This document shows, piece after piece, positions 11,961 through 41,751 of a stretch of 64,000 nucleotides of DNA; the stretch's first letter is position 1, and each line of letters begins with the position of its first letter. The translations under genes and the position numbers were made by a program. The DNA lies in NCBI RefSeq assembly GCF_964340395.1, contig NC_135565.1, positions 9,851,742-9,915,741 on the forward strand. Direction: 5' to 3'. Origin of the DNA: Glandiceps talaboti. Its lineage: Eukaryota > Hemichordata > Enteropneusta > Spengelidae. The notes below the pieces were generated by a model. That model ran no database searches. It was not told the origin of the DNA and was given only the letters and a program-made list of their open reading frames with translations.

Positions 11961-13009
11961 TTAGTAAGATGCTGATAGATCATCTTCAAGGACTTCCCCC
12001 TTTCTTTCTTTAGCTTCTCTCATCATGTCTTCCGTTGTCGTCAGTTTCCTCTTTAATTTCTTCTTTTCTCCTTGTAGGTTTTTTGCCTTTTCTTCAAGTT
12101 CTTGTCGTGAGAGACGGTCATTTCTTGTTTTGTTTGGGTTGGCATTAGACCTGTTTTCATGCCGACTCTTCATGGCGGATAGGTTTGATCTGTAGGCATA
12201 GCATACCGAACACCGCCTTCCTGTCGTAAGCATTTCACATTTTGTATGTCTCACTGTGGTACTGGTTATGCAATTTTCTTCATAAGCTTCAAGGACACCT
12301 TGGTTGTTATAGAAAACAGCTGGTTGCAGCGGTGAAGCTGTTTTCACACGACACAGTGTTTCAAAGCCCTCATTACCAGGACATGTACTTGATTCTGCCA
12401 ACATCTTAAATAAAATAGAGCATGACTGATTTGACAGTATTACTGGAACTGATGCGATGGCTGGGCCTGTTGTTACCCGGCGACCATGAACTTCTAGTGA
12501 CCACGTTCCATCTTTGTGTACCTGTATGCGTTCAGTGAGAAGCCTGCCATCATTTGAAGTCTTCAGACAGATGACTGAATCACATTCATGTATATTTAAA
12601 TATCCATACTCCTTGCCTAATGACGATACACTTTCTAAAATACTACATGTACTGGTACGTATGAAAGAAGTTCCATGTAACTCTTCTACCATGGAGCAGA
12701 CACTACAGTTCAAAGTATGTTCTTCAAATACTTGTGGATGTATGGTCAACATATTCTTAGTTACCCGTCGTTTTTTCTTGTCATGCCATCGAGTCAACTT
12801 CATACAGCACGCTTTACAGACGTATGGTGGATAGATAGAAGAATCTTCATTTGTGACATCCACTTGCAATCCTTTCAATATAATAGATGAATATGACATT
12901 TTACAGGTTGGTTGTCGATCTGATAGTATTGCACGTGGGACTTTGCAAAGTCGACACACTCGCTTTAAATTTTCCTTGTGTCGATCCATTATTGCCACTC
13001 CACCATCTG
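11961..13009 (-). CDS. RAG1-N-terminus-like zinc-binding protein (N-RAG-TP-like)
   Basis: An unspliced ORF of 343 codons from ATG 12989. It is open a little further to a possible acceptor (CATATTACAG, just above 13009), so an upstream exon may exist. Residues 12-90 hold CRLC, then LQVDVTNEDSSIYPPYVC, KAC, and after a basic stretch HPQVFEEHTLNCSVC. The order of three Cys-x2-Cys pairs with the intervening hydrophobic-(I/V)DV-x2-(D/E)-D-x-SI-x-P segment matches the non-core N-terminal region of RAG1 before its RING finger, also found alone in the N-RAG-TP mobile elements described from molluscs. A further motif, CEMLTTGRRCSVCYAYRSNL, and a Lys/Glu-rich coiled-coil tail follow. No RAG1 core or DDE residues are seen. 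A mobile-element or domesticated origin is plausible. Family assignment is by eye. Confidence 0.55.
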
Positions 13010-13143
13010 TAATATGCAAATGATAGAACATTTATATTGGGGTGAAAACAAGCATAAATGTAAGGGGGGATTGGGGCACCATCATTTGCATCAAAGTTTG
13101 AACAACTACAACAAATGTTCAATTTCTCTTCAGTCTGTTGCAT

Positions 13144-13178
13144 CATGGAAGTAGAACCCCAGGGGTTCTACTTCCATG
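13144..13178. repeat. Perfect 35-bp palindrome (17-bp arms, 1-nt loop)
   Basis: CATGGAAGTAGAACCCC, one A, then its exact reverse complement. The outer CATGGAAGTA arm is shared with the palindrome at 15175-15201. Confidence 0.9.
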
Positions 13179-15174
13179 GTTGCATGAAAATTATCATGTA
13201 TGTCATAAGCTTAATACACAATGCAAGAGAAAATGCTAATAAATGAAATCATTAGCTTATCATACACTTTATATGTATGTAGGTGGGTTTCTAAAGAACA
13301 GAGTTTTCGCGAGTTTGATGGATCCTGGGGATGTATCAGTGTCCATGGAAAGTTGACAGACAAATCTGATGTAATTTTGTACTGTTTAATAATTACAAAC
13401 AGCAAGGCCCCGGCTCCTTGAAGGCCCCACTAGTGAAAATTCAAAAATATGTGGCAGGGAAAAAACTTTCAGGTAGTATTATCGTATTCGGATTTGTATT
13501 AACTATTAAGTAACCCAGGATACCATTCTCTTGTAAACATCAACTTCAGCAAGTGACCAATGTAACAACTGAGACGGGAAGTGTAAACAAATATTTCAAT
13601 ATGGCGGATAGTAAACGACATGGGCCCGTTGGGATCCGAAATTCGTCATGGGATTGTGAGTCCGCCCATGCACATGAATTGGTACAATGGTAGCGAGTAC
13701 CTAGTCTTGCTGCTAGACGTTCGGGCTTTCCTTCAATACTATAAGCGAACGAAGTTCGCAGTGAGGGCTTGTTCCATCATCGTTAGCGATGTTCGGTCGT
13801 GTGTCGTATTTTATCGGAAGAACATCCGAGGTCTAGCAGATAGACTAGCGAGTGTCCAGCCATGAAGTTTAGATCACAAGCTGTACTCCAAACTAAAACT
13901 AATGGCTAGGAAGAGGGGAATACGGCGCCTACTCGTACATGTTCTTTACGAGGAATGGGGAACTTACACTAACGCCCATAGCTTTTATATAGGGAAACGG
14001 AAACAGCACAGTAGTGAGACCTGAGTGAGACAGTGGTAAACAAAATAATACATGGCCTGAACATGGATGTATTATCCATGGTCGGAAGGAACACGTTGCA
14101 GGCTTTCTAATGATCAGTAAATGAGCGCTATATGTCACTTTTTGTCACAAGGCGAGAAAAATTGAAAAGGGTTACTTTTGGGGTATGAAAAAGTATAATT
14201 TGCTGTAACTTACCAATAACTCTACCGATTTTCTTGCTTCCGGTATCGTTGTGTACACAGTCTGGCAATGAACTCAGGCCTGCGCATGTCTTCTAACATT
14301 TACCCCAATGCGCAAAAGCGTTCAAACACATGACAGGACAGCTCAAGATGTAAGCTCCATCCATATGTAAATTAATGCAGGAATGTTCATCGGTCTACAA
14401 AGGACAGTGTATATTGTAGACAAAGGGTTAATAATTGACGTAAACAAAAGAAGGTAGTAGGATTAATCAGCCGTCCAGAATCCCTCTCACTAATACATCC
14501 ATGTTCTAACATATACTTACATGAATTCTATTTTTAAAAAGAATTAGAAGGAAAGTGAACAGATAGTTCAAATCATGAAAAATCAATGCGTTCTAGTCTC
14601 AATCAAAATTAATGTGATTTATACATAGACCCTTCACCCACCGATCTTGTGCAGAGGAAACTCGAAAATAATGATACTGCTTCACCTTGTCTTTGGTATA
14701 TTTTGACAATAAAACTTGAAATTGATATATATACGTTACTTAGGCATTCGATTTACTGATAGTAGAGAAGGCGATGTTTGTGGGGGCGGAGTAGTCACTA
14801 ATGCGAGAACCTGGGATTGAAAGCCGGGCCTTTATTAAGAGTTACACCTACTCACGTGGTTTAGTTAGAGACCACATTGGCATCCCAACTAGTCTGTAAG
14901 GTATAGCACAGATAACACATGTGTGTGTTAGTTATCTGTGGGTATAGCTAGGTATGCCGTGACAGGGTGTTCTCACACGTTGACGTTGGCGCAACCCCTT
15001 TCGGATACAGCTGGTCGTTGAGGGCGGAGCAACGCGACGTATCTTGTAATCTATAAACTAAACCTATAAACAATGACAATGGCTAGTATTATGACTGTGA
15101 GCCAGTTTGTTTATAGATAATTAATAAACTATTTGTTAATTCTTAATTAATTAATTAATTTCTATTGTTATTAC
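13179..15174. other. Gene-poor spacer between two related palindromes
   Basis: No recognisable gene. An open frame at 13620-13865 lies in a locally GC-richer block but resembles nothing known. A short hairpin sits at 14906-14940 (CACAGATAAC...GTTATCTGTG). The whole interval could be one mobile element bounded by the two palindromes, but no target duplication was identified. Confidence 0.4.
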
Positions 15175-15201
15175 CATGGAAGTATAACTTATACTTCCAT
15201 G
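15175..15201. repeat. 27-bp palindrome (12-bp arms)
   Basis: CATGGAAGTATA-ACT-TATACTTCCATG. It has the same outer ten bases as the palindrome at 13144-13178. Confidence 0.9.
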
Positions 15202-15220
15202 TTATTACTAAGTGGCACAA

Positions 15221-15278
15221 GCTGAGTTGATAAGTTGTTTATTTACTCCGAGTAAAAAACTTATCAACTGAACTCAGC
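15221..15278. repeat. Inverted repeat hairpin
   Basis: GCTGAGTTGATAAGTT...AACTTATCAACT..AACTCAGC, arms about 25 bp with a small insertion, loop around CTCCGAG. Confidence 0.75.
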
Positions 15279-15851
15279 AAGTGCATGAAGTGAAAACACT
15301 TTCTGTACATGTTAGTCTAGTCTCCCATGCATAAGTTAATGCCACAGTCAGTTGTGAGGGCACAGTCACGTGACAAGTACTCGTCACGGTATCCGTGACA
15401 GACGCCGATGATGGTATTTTTTAAATGATTTCGTGAATGCCTAATAAGAGAATTGTTTTATATTATGAGCATTTTTGAATTTCATATTAGCTCACACAAG
15501 TGACTGTGGTTTAATACAGCTGAGATTAATCAGCCTGGTTGTTGTTGTTCTTTTCGTGAGTGGTAGGGCTTAACTGTTTTTGTCATCTGATCCCCCATTG
15601 CATTAACTAGTTCTTCTAGGATCTTGATAACAAAAACATCTGGGATTCCAAGTAATGCAGGGTGAGACTTCCTGTTTGGTGGTTTGAGCTGCACAGAATG
15701 CATTAACGGTGAACTGTGGTATTGGCCTGACTCTGCTTGTCTGTTTGCCGTCGTTTCACCAGAACCAGTCATATGAAACGAGTTCGGAATACATAGCCAT
15801 AGGCGTATGTATGTAGATAAAGACTTTCCATGCCCACAACAGAACATAACC

Positions 15852-33520
<17,669 letters not shown>

Positions 33521-33993
33521 GTGTATACTCATATCTTACTGACTCCGTAATATATACTGTATATCCTACTAGTACGCGTTTTACAATTGTTTTGTTAGAT
33601 CCCATACTTTGTATAGAACTAGCTACAACTGGACTGTATTACAGTCGTACCAGAAATTACTTGCATCGATGCGCGCGCATACTAGTGGCAGTTGTACTGC
33701 AGTGCAATGTCTTTTTTTTAAATAAGTACTTGAATTAATATATTTTGGCTTATATGATAAAAAAATGTCTCAGTTGTACTGAGCTAGTGTAGGTTAAATG
33801 ACGTGCCCCACCGCAACAGTTATATTTCACGATTTGATAAAAAAGAAAGTTGTACTAAGAGTCCAATCTTATTCGTATCATAGTTTTAGCTAGCCAAGGC
33901 CTGGGATATATAGATAACACTGGGTGTGATAAGACCTTTTTACATTTTTTAGTTGTCTTTAGTGGCAAAGTTTAACTTGCTATTCTAAATATG

Positions 33994-33999
33994 AATAAA
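33994..33999 (+). promoter_or_regulatory. Candidate polyadenylation signal AATAAA
   Basis: About 470 nt after the stop of the nuclease fusion gene, in otherwise noncoding AT-rich sequence. Confidence 0.4.
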
Positions 34000-34181
34000 C
34001 GAACATTGCAAACAATTTGTGGCTACTTTTCCTGTTTTTTGAAGTTTTGTGTCAGCATGAAACTGACAGTTGTATTGTTGGTGTTGCTAGACTCTGCTGT
34101 CGGTGTAAGGTCAAACAAAAAATGGATGGTTCCCATTACGTTAAATTTTTAGAATAGATGTAGGTAGATGTTTTATTTTAT

Positions 34182-34199
<18 letters not shown>

Positions 34200-34213
<14 letters not shown>

Positions 34214-34400
34214 CTTCTCATCAGATGTACAGCCATTACAGGTTGTAGAAGAACAGTGTTATATTGTCTTTTTTAAGTTGATGTCAGTTTTCGCATCCAT
34301 TATTTTTTTTCTCGAATACGTAAAAAATGTTTAGGGTTGGCAGGGAAACACGAGGTGGGAAGGGTCACCAGAACCAAACAATTTTGTTAGACATAAAGCG
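34200..34400 (+). repeat. Interspersed repeat shared with 4980-5360
   Basis: Inverted copy of the repeat at 4980-5360, with TGTACAGCCATTAC, GATGTCAGTTTT and AATGTTTAGGGTTGGCAGG...AACCAAACAATTTTGTTAG in the same order. It sits just after a CA microsatellite (34182-34210). Confidence 0.6.
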
Positions 34401-34455
34401 AAAGTAACATCGACGTCACGATGCGCAAAAAAAGACATCTTGAACCTTTTCATGA

Positions 34456-37228
34456 TCAGCCAAAATTTGGCCACCATGGCCAGGGACTATATAACTGGAA
34501 GGTTTGACAAGAGTGGCGTTTAGATGAACCTTGTGGGGTGCTGGTTTCTTGTGTGGATTTGAATGCCAACAGTACTTTGTGGTAAGCTATTCCATAATAC
34601 CATGGCTTCCAGGAAAAAAAGGAATGGATGAAGGGGATTGATGTGCAGTGGTACAATTCAAGCTGTTTGTTGTGAGTTCTTCTACTTCGCGTGATTTTGG
34701 ACGTGTCGTAATTTTCTGAGCTGATGCCTATTTTGTCGTTTAGGATTTTGTGTAAGACTGTGAGCCGTTGAGTTTTCATCCAACTTCTAAAGTGTCCCAT
34801 TCCAGTTTTAGTAGCATGTCTGTAATGCTTGATTTTGGTTTTGTAGTCCCCCAAGTACAAATCGTGCTGCTCTGCGTTGAACTGTTTGGAGGGTCTCAAT
34901 ATTCTTTTGTGTTCCTGGATTCCAGGCTGCTGATGTATGTTCAAGGTGTGGTTGGACTATAGTTTTGTACAAGTTTTCTTTGACAGTCCTAGAACAGTGA
35001 TGAAAGCTTCTTTGAGTGAAGTTTATTATTTTGGTGGCTTTTGTGGCTGCATGACGTGTCTGCTGATCCCATCAGGTTGTGTTGGAGTACTTTAATTCTT
35101 TGATTTCTTCCAGTGTTGTGCCAAGCATGGCGTAGTTAGTGAGTACAGGTTTACGTGATATTCTCATAACCTTGCACTTTTGATGCATTGAGCTTCATTC
35201 CCCACTGGTTTGGCCAGGCGACGAGATTGTCAAGATCTTGCTGGAATGAGATTTCATCTTCGTGTGATGTTATGGGTTTATGTATGATACAGTCATCTGC
35301 AAATAGTCAAATGGTTGAGTTTACTGATTCTGTGATATCATTTATGAATAGGATGAAACGTGTGGTCCAAGTACGGATCCCTGGGGGACACCACTCAATA
35401 CTGGGTTCCATTTTGAGGTTTTTCACTAATATGATTTGGAAACGGTTTGTTAGAAATGCTTTGATCCAGGTTAGAGTTTCATTTCTGATGCCATAATAGT
35501 TGAGTTTCTGTAACAAGTGTTTATGTGTTACCACGTCAAATGTTTTGCTGAAGTCCAAGATTGCGATGTCTGTAGTCAATTTATTGTTGTGGTGGGTAGA
35601 CAGATCATGGAAAGTAGTTATAAGCTGGGTATCACATGACCAAAATTTCTGGAATGCATATGTTGGGAATCTGTAATTATGTTGTGCTTGGTTAAGGATT
35701 TCATTATGTGACTGTCTATGATATGTTCAAGAAGTTTACAGCATACACACGTTAATGAAATTGGTCTGTAGTTAGCTGGGTCCGATTTGGATCATTTTTA
35801 GAATATTGGTGTGACATCTGACATGAATCTTGTCTGGCCCAGCGGCCTTGTCAATCTTTAGGCCGCCAAGTAGATTTTCTACACCTTCCACAGCAGTAGT
35901 GATGTTGGGCATATCAGGACACGGGACTGGTTGGTTGGTTGACTTGGTAGTTTTGGGTCTTCAGGTGTGAATCGAATTTGAAACTGCTGGTCTGCTAGTG
36001 TTTCCGTTTTTGTTTGGTCATCTGATATTATTTTCTGTTGTACTTTGAGTGACTGTATTCCTACATTGTCTTTCCTCCTTGCTCATATTTAGCTCCAGAA
36101 CTTTTTCTGGTCTTTCCAAAGTTCTTTGTCAACTTCCTGTTAGATATTCTTGAATTTATCCCAGTTTTGTTTACCTCCTGGCTGTTTGGCTTTAATGTAA
36201 TATCGTTCTTCTTTCTGCACAATATTTTGAGTCGGTAAGTGAACCATGGTGGTTGACGTTTTCCTTTCACTGAATCGTTTAGTTGGAACAGGTTTTTGTA
36301 TAAGACTGACAATGAAGTCTCTGAATATAGACCAGTTTTCATTTCCGTTCTGACTTGTTTTCGATGAACTCCTTGGAAAATATATGTGCATCGTGACGGT
36401 AAGCTTTTTCATCCATTTTGTTCCATTGGTAAACAGTTCTTGGTGGTTTTGAAGAGCTGGGTAAATGGGTTTTGATATTTATCATGACATCAGCAATTGG
36501 TATATGGTGGTAAACTTCAGTTATATTTGCTGGCATTGTGGTGGAACATATGTCTGTCTAGAGTGTTTTCTGTTCCATTTGTATTTCTGCGGGTTGGAAA
36601 TGTTACAATTTGGTCCATGGAATGATCGTTTGCAATGTTGCCGATCTTCCCCTGAAGTGTTCCATGTGGTTATTCTTGTGTTGAACTTGATTCCCAGTTC
36701 GTGTTTGGGGATGTTGAAGTCCCTGTCATGGATTACATAGGGTCATTTTGCCTCTTATTTGATTTTGTCCAGTGTTCTCTTGAGAAGTTCAAGATCATCT
36801 TTTGCAGTTGGTGGTCGGTAGTATGAACCAATGAATATGTTTTCACCTTTTGTAAGTAATCGGCACCAGGTTTGTTCGCTTCCGTCTTGATTTAATTCAG
36901 GTCTTACAAGTTGAGGAACAGTGTCTTTAATTGCTATGCAAACCCCTCCTCCGTTGTTGGTGCCTCTGTCTTTTCTATAGTGACTTGGTATTGGCTTGAA
37001 GATCTCTGTAGTAGTGATGTTTTAGACAAGCCAGGAATCTGTGCCTAGAATGATATCAGGAGAGTTTGATGCAATAAAAGCATGACATTCTGTTCTACGT
37101 TTTGAGTATTTCTTCGGTTGTCCGGGGGGTTTTTTTGGTATTACATTGTGTTTGTTGACTAGTTGGGGAACTGTTGCATTTGCGTTTGTGGGTGTTTGGA
37201 GTGACGTCATCATCGTTGTTTTCTTCAC
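34456..37228 (-). pseudogene. Broken LINE (CR1/Jockey-group) with EN and RT domains
   Basis: Read on the minus strand from 37228: an endonuclease start (CHAFIASNSPDIILGTDSWL), NNGGGVCIAIKDT and a GDFNIP-like segment near 36700-37000. Reverse transcriptase follows at 35579-35190 with ILDFSKTFDVVTHKHLL, PPGIRTW..., FINDITES and the catalytic FADD. The typical C-terminal region follows (RSWNPGTQ, FVLGDYKTKIKHYRHATKTG). Frames change several times and stops interrupt the ORF, so it is a dead copy. The domain order EN-RT and the C-terminal GYY/RRTH-like pattern suit the CR1/Jockey group; the exact clade is not determined. Confidence 0.85.
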
Positions 37229-37747
37229 TGTAACTGTACGTTATGTCCATGTGGCTATGGTCCATATCGAAAAGTGAAGTAATTTATAAATATATATCTG
37301 CTGTGTGTACATACTTACCCAATCTGATTGGAAATCACAGTTGTGTCTATTCCGTTCAAGCTTGTCATTTGGATTTCATTATGATATGGCAATACACTTC
37401 ATCAAAAAAAATAACCTGTTTCCGTTAGGGTGGATATCAAAACAACAATGCACAATACCGTTGTCACATACATTCCAAACGTAGAAATGAACTTGAGATA
37501 TTTTGTACCTAGAAAGCATCTACTGCTAATAAAAACCAATATGGTATCAATTTAATGGATTCTATTGTCTTAAACCAAGCACTTTAACAAAACCAATATA
37601 CAAGCTTGAACACAAAGCAAGAGATTCCAATTAGATACAATGAAATATGAATAACAAAAGAAAGCAACTGGATGAAACAATGGAGCAAAGTATTTTTAGC
37701 GATAACAACGAGAGTGTGAAATAGATCTCGGGTTGTATTTGTATGGT
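37229..37747. other. Spacer between LINE and duplicated segment
   Basis: No gene or clear repeat recognised. A C-rich tract with interrupted C homopolymers occurs at 37824-37850, just inside the next segment. Confidence 0.4.
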
Positions 37748-38388
37748 TTACGATCCCGTCATGCAACGATTGCCACGAAACATGACTAATATGTACTGTA
37801 AATAGAAACAGTGACCTTTGCCACCCCCCCCCCCACCCCCCACCCCCCCGCACGACGAAACTATCCAAAGAGTCGCTGTCTAAGCTTTAACCAGCAAACA
37901 CAGTCAAACCAGCACCAGTCATAATTTCACACACTTCACTGCGTCACAATTGAGATCGGAGAAAAACAAATCTGGTGAGTATTTTAATAATTACCATATT
38001 CCAATTTTACCCTACTTTATTAATACGGTCGTTAGGAACTAAAATATGATTTCTCGACCCGTCTTGATAATTTAGCACTGTTGATTGATTGTTTAACTTT
38101 TCAATTCTGAACTGTAGGACCAAAACGGTACATTTGTTCTCTAGAACATGTGTAAGACTTTTAACTTTCGTCCGTATTCGTCAACAATGTAAATGTCAAC
38201 TGTACGTAATGGTTCATGGTGTATGTGTACTACTAGTACTACCCGCCACTTCACATGCATAGCTGCACACTAAATACTACTATTAACTTAGTGACGGGAA
38301 ATGTTTCCACCATGTACATGTGTACGAATAATCAAAACTACTCAGTTTTGCTTGTCATTAATTACCATTTCTCAAGATTGAAATGTTA

Positions 38389-39474
38389 GGCCAAAAAAAA
38401 GAAAGAAATGTTTCTGGTCAGCGCGCGCGTCACTTCAACACCAGCGCGTCACTCCTTTTTATCCCGATCTGGCGGCAAGCTAGCTTTTTGAGCTTGTTCA
38501 AAAATTGAAAATGGCCACTGGTGGCGGGCTTCATACCCCTTTCTCATAACATTCTACCCACAGTTCATCACTCATCAAGATGAATGCACACACATCGCGC
38601 ACGGGTGTTAGGGAATGTTTAATATTGCAGGGTACAAGTATTACCCAAAATGGCTGTCAGACCTAATTCATCACGTACCTATTGACATGTTAATCTCAGT
38701 TCAGATTACGTTTGGCCTTGTCGACGCATCGCCAAATGTGACCTTACTATTAAAGGCTGTTCCATGACTTGAGCAGGGGTGTTCTGAATACTGGAGATAG
38801 AATTGTACTGGAGCCAGCGTATGCTGACTTTCCCGTGGAAAGTAGCGTGAGTACGTCAATCACCGGCCAGTTTCAAACGATACCATTATCAGTGACAATG
38901 TCTGCGGTCATCGAGTTTGGAAAGTTTATCACCTTTAATTTAACTGGTGATCAGTGTTCAGAAAGAGTCGAGACCAGTACCAGTGCAGAATGCATTTCAA
39001 CTGTTGATGGGTGGTGCTAGAAAAAAAAACGTGGCCAAAACAACGACAGCTTGACCGACCAAACGCACGTTTTAAACTGCACAATGATATGATACGATGG
39101 TTGCAGGGACAGAACCTCAGATGGGATTATAACAGCAGATCACTTGGCGACCAATTTGTCAACATTTTAGGAGATGCTCTTTGGTTGATCGACCCCCATC
39201 GTTCCAAATTATCCTTACAACATCTACCCAACCTGCAGTGGTTGCTATGCAACCAAACCAAAACGACTCAGAAGAAAGAGAAAATTCTCCAGGGCCCAGG
39301 CCCATGATCACTGACTGAACACTATATGTGATATGTGAACACTGAATAGTGTGTGATGTATATATATTAACATTGAAGGGGAGGGGAAAAAAAAAAAAAA
39401 AAAAAAAAAATCGCGTCGTCGCACCGTTTTTGGAAAAAAGACATGACCAGAAACATTTTTTTTTTTTTTTGGCC
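38389..39474. mobile_element. Harbinger-like DNA transposon, TTA target duplication
   Basis: Terminal inverted repeats of about 30 bp start GGCCAAAAAAAAGAAAG...AATGTTTCTGGTCA and end TGACCAGAAACA...TTTTGGCC. The flanks are TTA at 38386-38388 and TTA at 39475-39477. The second segmental copy has a single TTA at 42782-42784, so it is an empty site. A 3-bp TTA duplication with GGCC termini fits the PIF/Harbinger group. Decayed ORFs run on the plus strand inside (see 38769-39307). Confidence 0.85.
38769..39307 (+). pseudogene. Decayed ORFs inside the Harbinger-like element
   Basis: Two overlapping plus-strand frames, 38769-39020 and 39011-39307. The second encodes LGDQFVNILGDALWLIDPHR, a segment that looks protein-like but which I cannot place in a family. 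The change of frame near 39011 and the short length suggest a broken accessory gene of the transposon. No transposase catalytic motif was seen. Confidence 0.35.
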
Positions 39475-39477
39475 TTA

Positions 39478-39653
39478 TAGCCATCTAGTATGCTGCATAA
39501 CTTTGGCACTGACAATGTATTCCCAGAAATGACAGTTAATTCGGAAATGACGGTGTGACACCGTGACGTTTTTTTCTTATAACTTGTTGACACGCCAAAT
39601 TTTCGTAACATGCTCTTTAGTTCGGATGCTTTCAATTTGTCGATGTTTTCCAT
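39478..39653 (-). pseudogene. SAP-like fragment in the duplicated segment
   Basis: The minus-strand frame starts MENIDKLKASELKSMLRKFG and continues VSTSYKKKTSRCHTVISEL. Leu-Lys-x3-Leu-Lys-x2-Leu-x3-Gly resembles a SAP DNA-binding helix pair. The equivalent sequence in copy 2 (about 42963-42790) has a small deletion that shifts the frame. It is probably a remnant of a first exon or of a transposon ORF; low certainty. Confidence 0.35.
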
Positions 39654-40353
39654 GACGACTTACGGTTGTAGATGGTCACAAAAGGGGGTATTTCTTTCAG
39701 ATGAATGCGTTGACTTACATGTAAACGACATGACAAGGCTGATAGCTTGACCCCATTGACAACCGTTGTTAGGCATACTTGCATATCTCACGAGATCTGC
39801 CGTGAGATGAAGAATGGGTTAGTCACTACATATAGAAATATCTGTGTAGCCTTTGGTGTGGTGTGGGAGTGGAGGCTACGAAAAAAGGCAACATGGACTG
39901 ATAATACGCCCTATATATTTTGAGAGATTATACTTTTGGGAATCACACGGCAACAGGTTATACATGTATCTGCACGCAAGCCATTATCCTTGGGCAAAAG
40001 TGTTACGCCTAATACGCTTTACAATAAGATCCGGGGTCAGCTGACGTCATGGTGTTGGACGATAGTCACGACTGCTTTGTCCTGCAGTCCAGTAACATCC
40101 GGAACTCTCACTTAGTCACTCTTTACCGAGTACTTATAACATACACATCTTGCATATAATATACTAGGGGTTGGATTACTATATGAACGTTCATTATTCT
40201 GACTGACCAGTGACCCGGACCCGTGGACTATGACCGTGTGACACACTCAGAGAGCTCCGTTGAAAGTATAATTAGTGATTAACTAGAAAATAGTCCGTGC
40301 TTTACATCAGAATATAAATACAATCATTCTCGCAAACAAGCGCTGATATTTCT

Positions 40354-41716
40354 TCCGCGACACTGATCTGTAGGTGTCGGTCGGTCGGTTAAAAATGGTA
40401 CACACTGCCAATTAGAGACGTAGTGATTTTTCTAATCCTGACGTAGAGGGCGGTCGTATCAGAATATGTCTTCTTTTCTTTCTTTTTTATGGGGGGGGGG
40501 GTCCAAGCCCACGAAGGTCAAAGTTTGTCGGTGGAAAGGACGGAATGAATGTTTCTCTTGAACTGGGGAATTTAGAGGAATTGAAGTTTATGTAAAATTG
40601 TCCGTTTAACTGTCGGCCAATTAATGTCACGATATATTTGTCAGCTCATACTCGTAGACCCTACATATATACACGCGTGTAGGGTCTATGGTCAGCTCAA
40701 TGCAAACATGCAATGTTGTGTGATTCGCTAAGTTTAATACCACAAAGGAGGATGGATGTATGATAAACATCATGGTAGTTTACTATTTGCTTAACACCAA
40801 GCTGTGCATTACCACCGTTTAATTAAAAGCCGACCCCGCAGATTTCCTGTTCCAAATATATGTGTACTGTTGACTCTTTCGATACTGAGTGGTATGATGA
40901 GATGTGCTTAATATTTCTTAATCTACACATCCCTAGATGCATCCCCATCAAATTTCAGTCCAATCTGCTCAGTAGTTTTGAAATTAAAGACTTTTGACCA
41001 AAAAGACACATTTTCAGCCCTAATTTGCATATCACTGATGGGCTCATCATGTTATGAACAATTCTTTGTATAAACACCCTGAAGAATGTTTCACCCAAAT
41101 TTCAGCCCAATCTGCCCAGTAGTTTTTAAGTTCTGGCTGTTGCTAAGGGCCAATTGGGTCAAAATGTTTTGAACAAAATCTGCAGAATAACACTTTCAGA
41201 AACATTTCACCAAGTTTCAGATTCATTGACCAAGTACTTTTTGAGATATAAGTTTTTGACCAAAAATGAACATTTTTACACCTAATTTGCATATCACTCA
41301 TGGAATCATTGTATGCTTAATATTTCTTCGTCCATACATCCCTATATGCATTCCCATTAAATTTCAGCCCTATGTGCTCAGTGGTTTTGGAATTATAGAT
41401 TTTTAACCAAAAAGACACATTTTAGCCCTAATTTGCATATCACTGATCGGACCATCATATCATGAACAATTCTTAGTAATAACACCCTGGAGAATGAATG
41501 TTTCACCCAAATTTCAGCTCAATCTGCCCAGCATTTTTTGAGTTTAAGTTTTTTGACCAAATATCACAGTTTTTGACCCAAATCACAAACCGGTGTTAAG
41601 ATCATTTTGATTTGAACAATTTCCCAACTAGACACCCAAGGTAATGGTCCCACCGAATATCATGGCAATCGGTTCAGCTGATTTTGACTTTATTAAAGTT
41701 GTTTACACACACACTC

Positions 41717-41751
<35 letters not shown>

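Larger units (their letters stand above)
37748..40353. repeat. Duplicated segment, copy 1
   Basis: Homologous to 42174-44418 in the same orientation. Matching blocks are 37748-38388 with 42174-42784, 39475-40030 with 42782-43345, and 40030-40353 with 44088-44418. Identity is roughly 90% by eye. Copy 1 has the extra 1086-bp element at 38389-39474 and lacks about 0.74 kb found in copy 2 at 43345-44088. Confidence 0.88.

Noticed and set aside
13620-13865. 81-codon ORF with a possible A box (TGGTACAATGG)
   Set aside because: No homology recognised and no B box at the right distance. Neither a gene nor a SINE can be supported.
39388-39410. Poly(A) tract taken as the tail of a processed pseudogene
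   Set aside because: The tract lies inside an element delimited by inverted GGCC ends and TTA duplication, with an empty site in the second copy, so DNA transposition explains it better.
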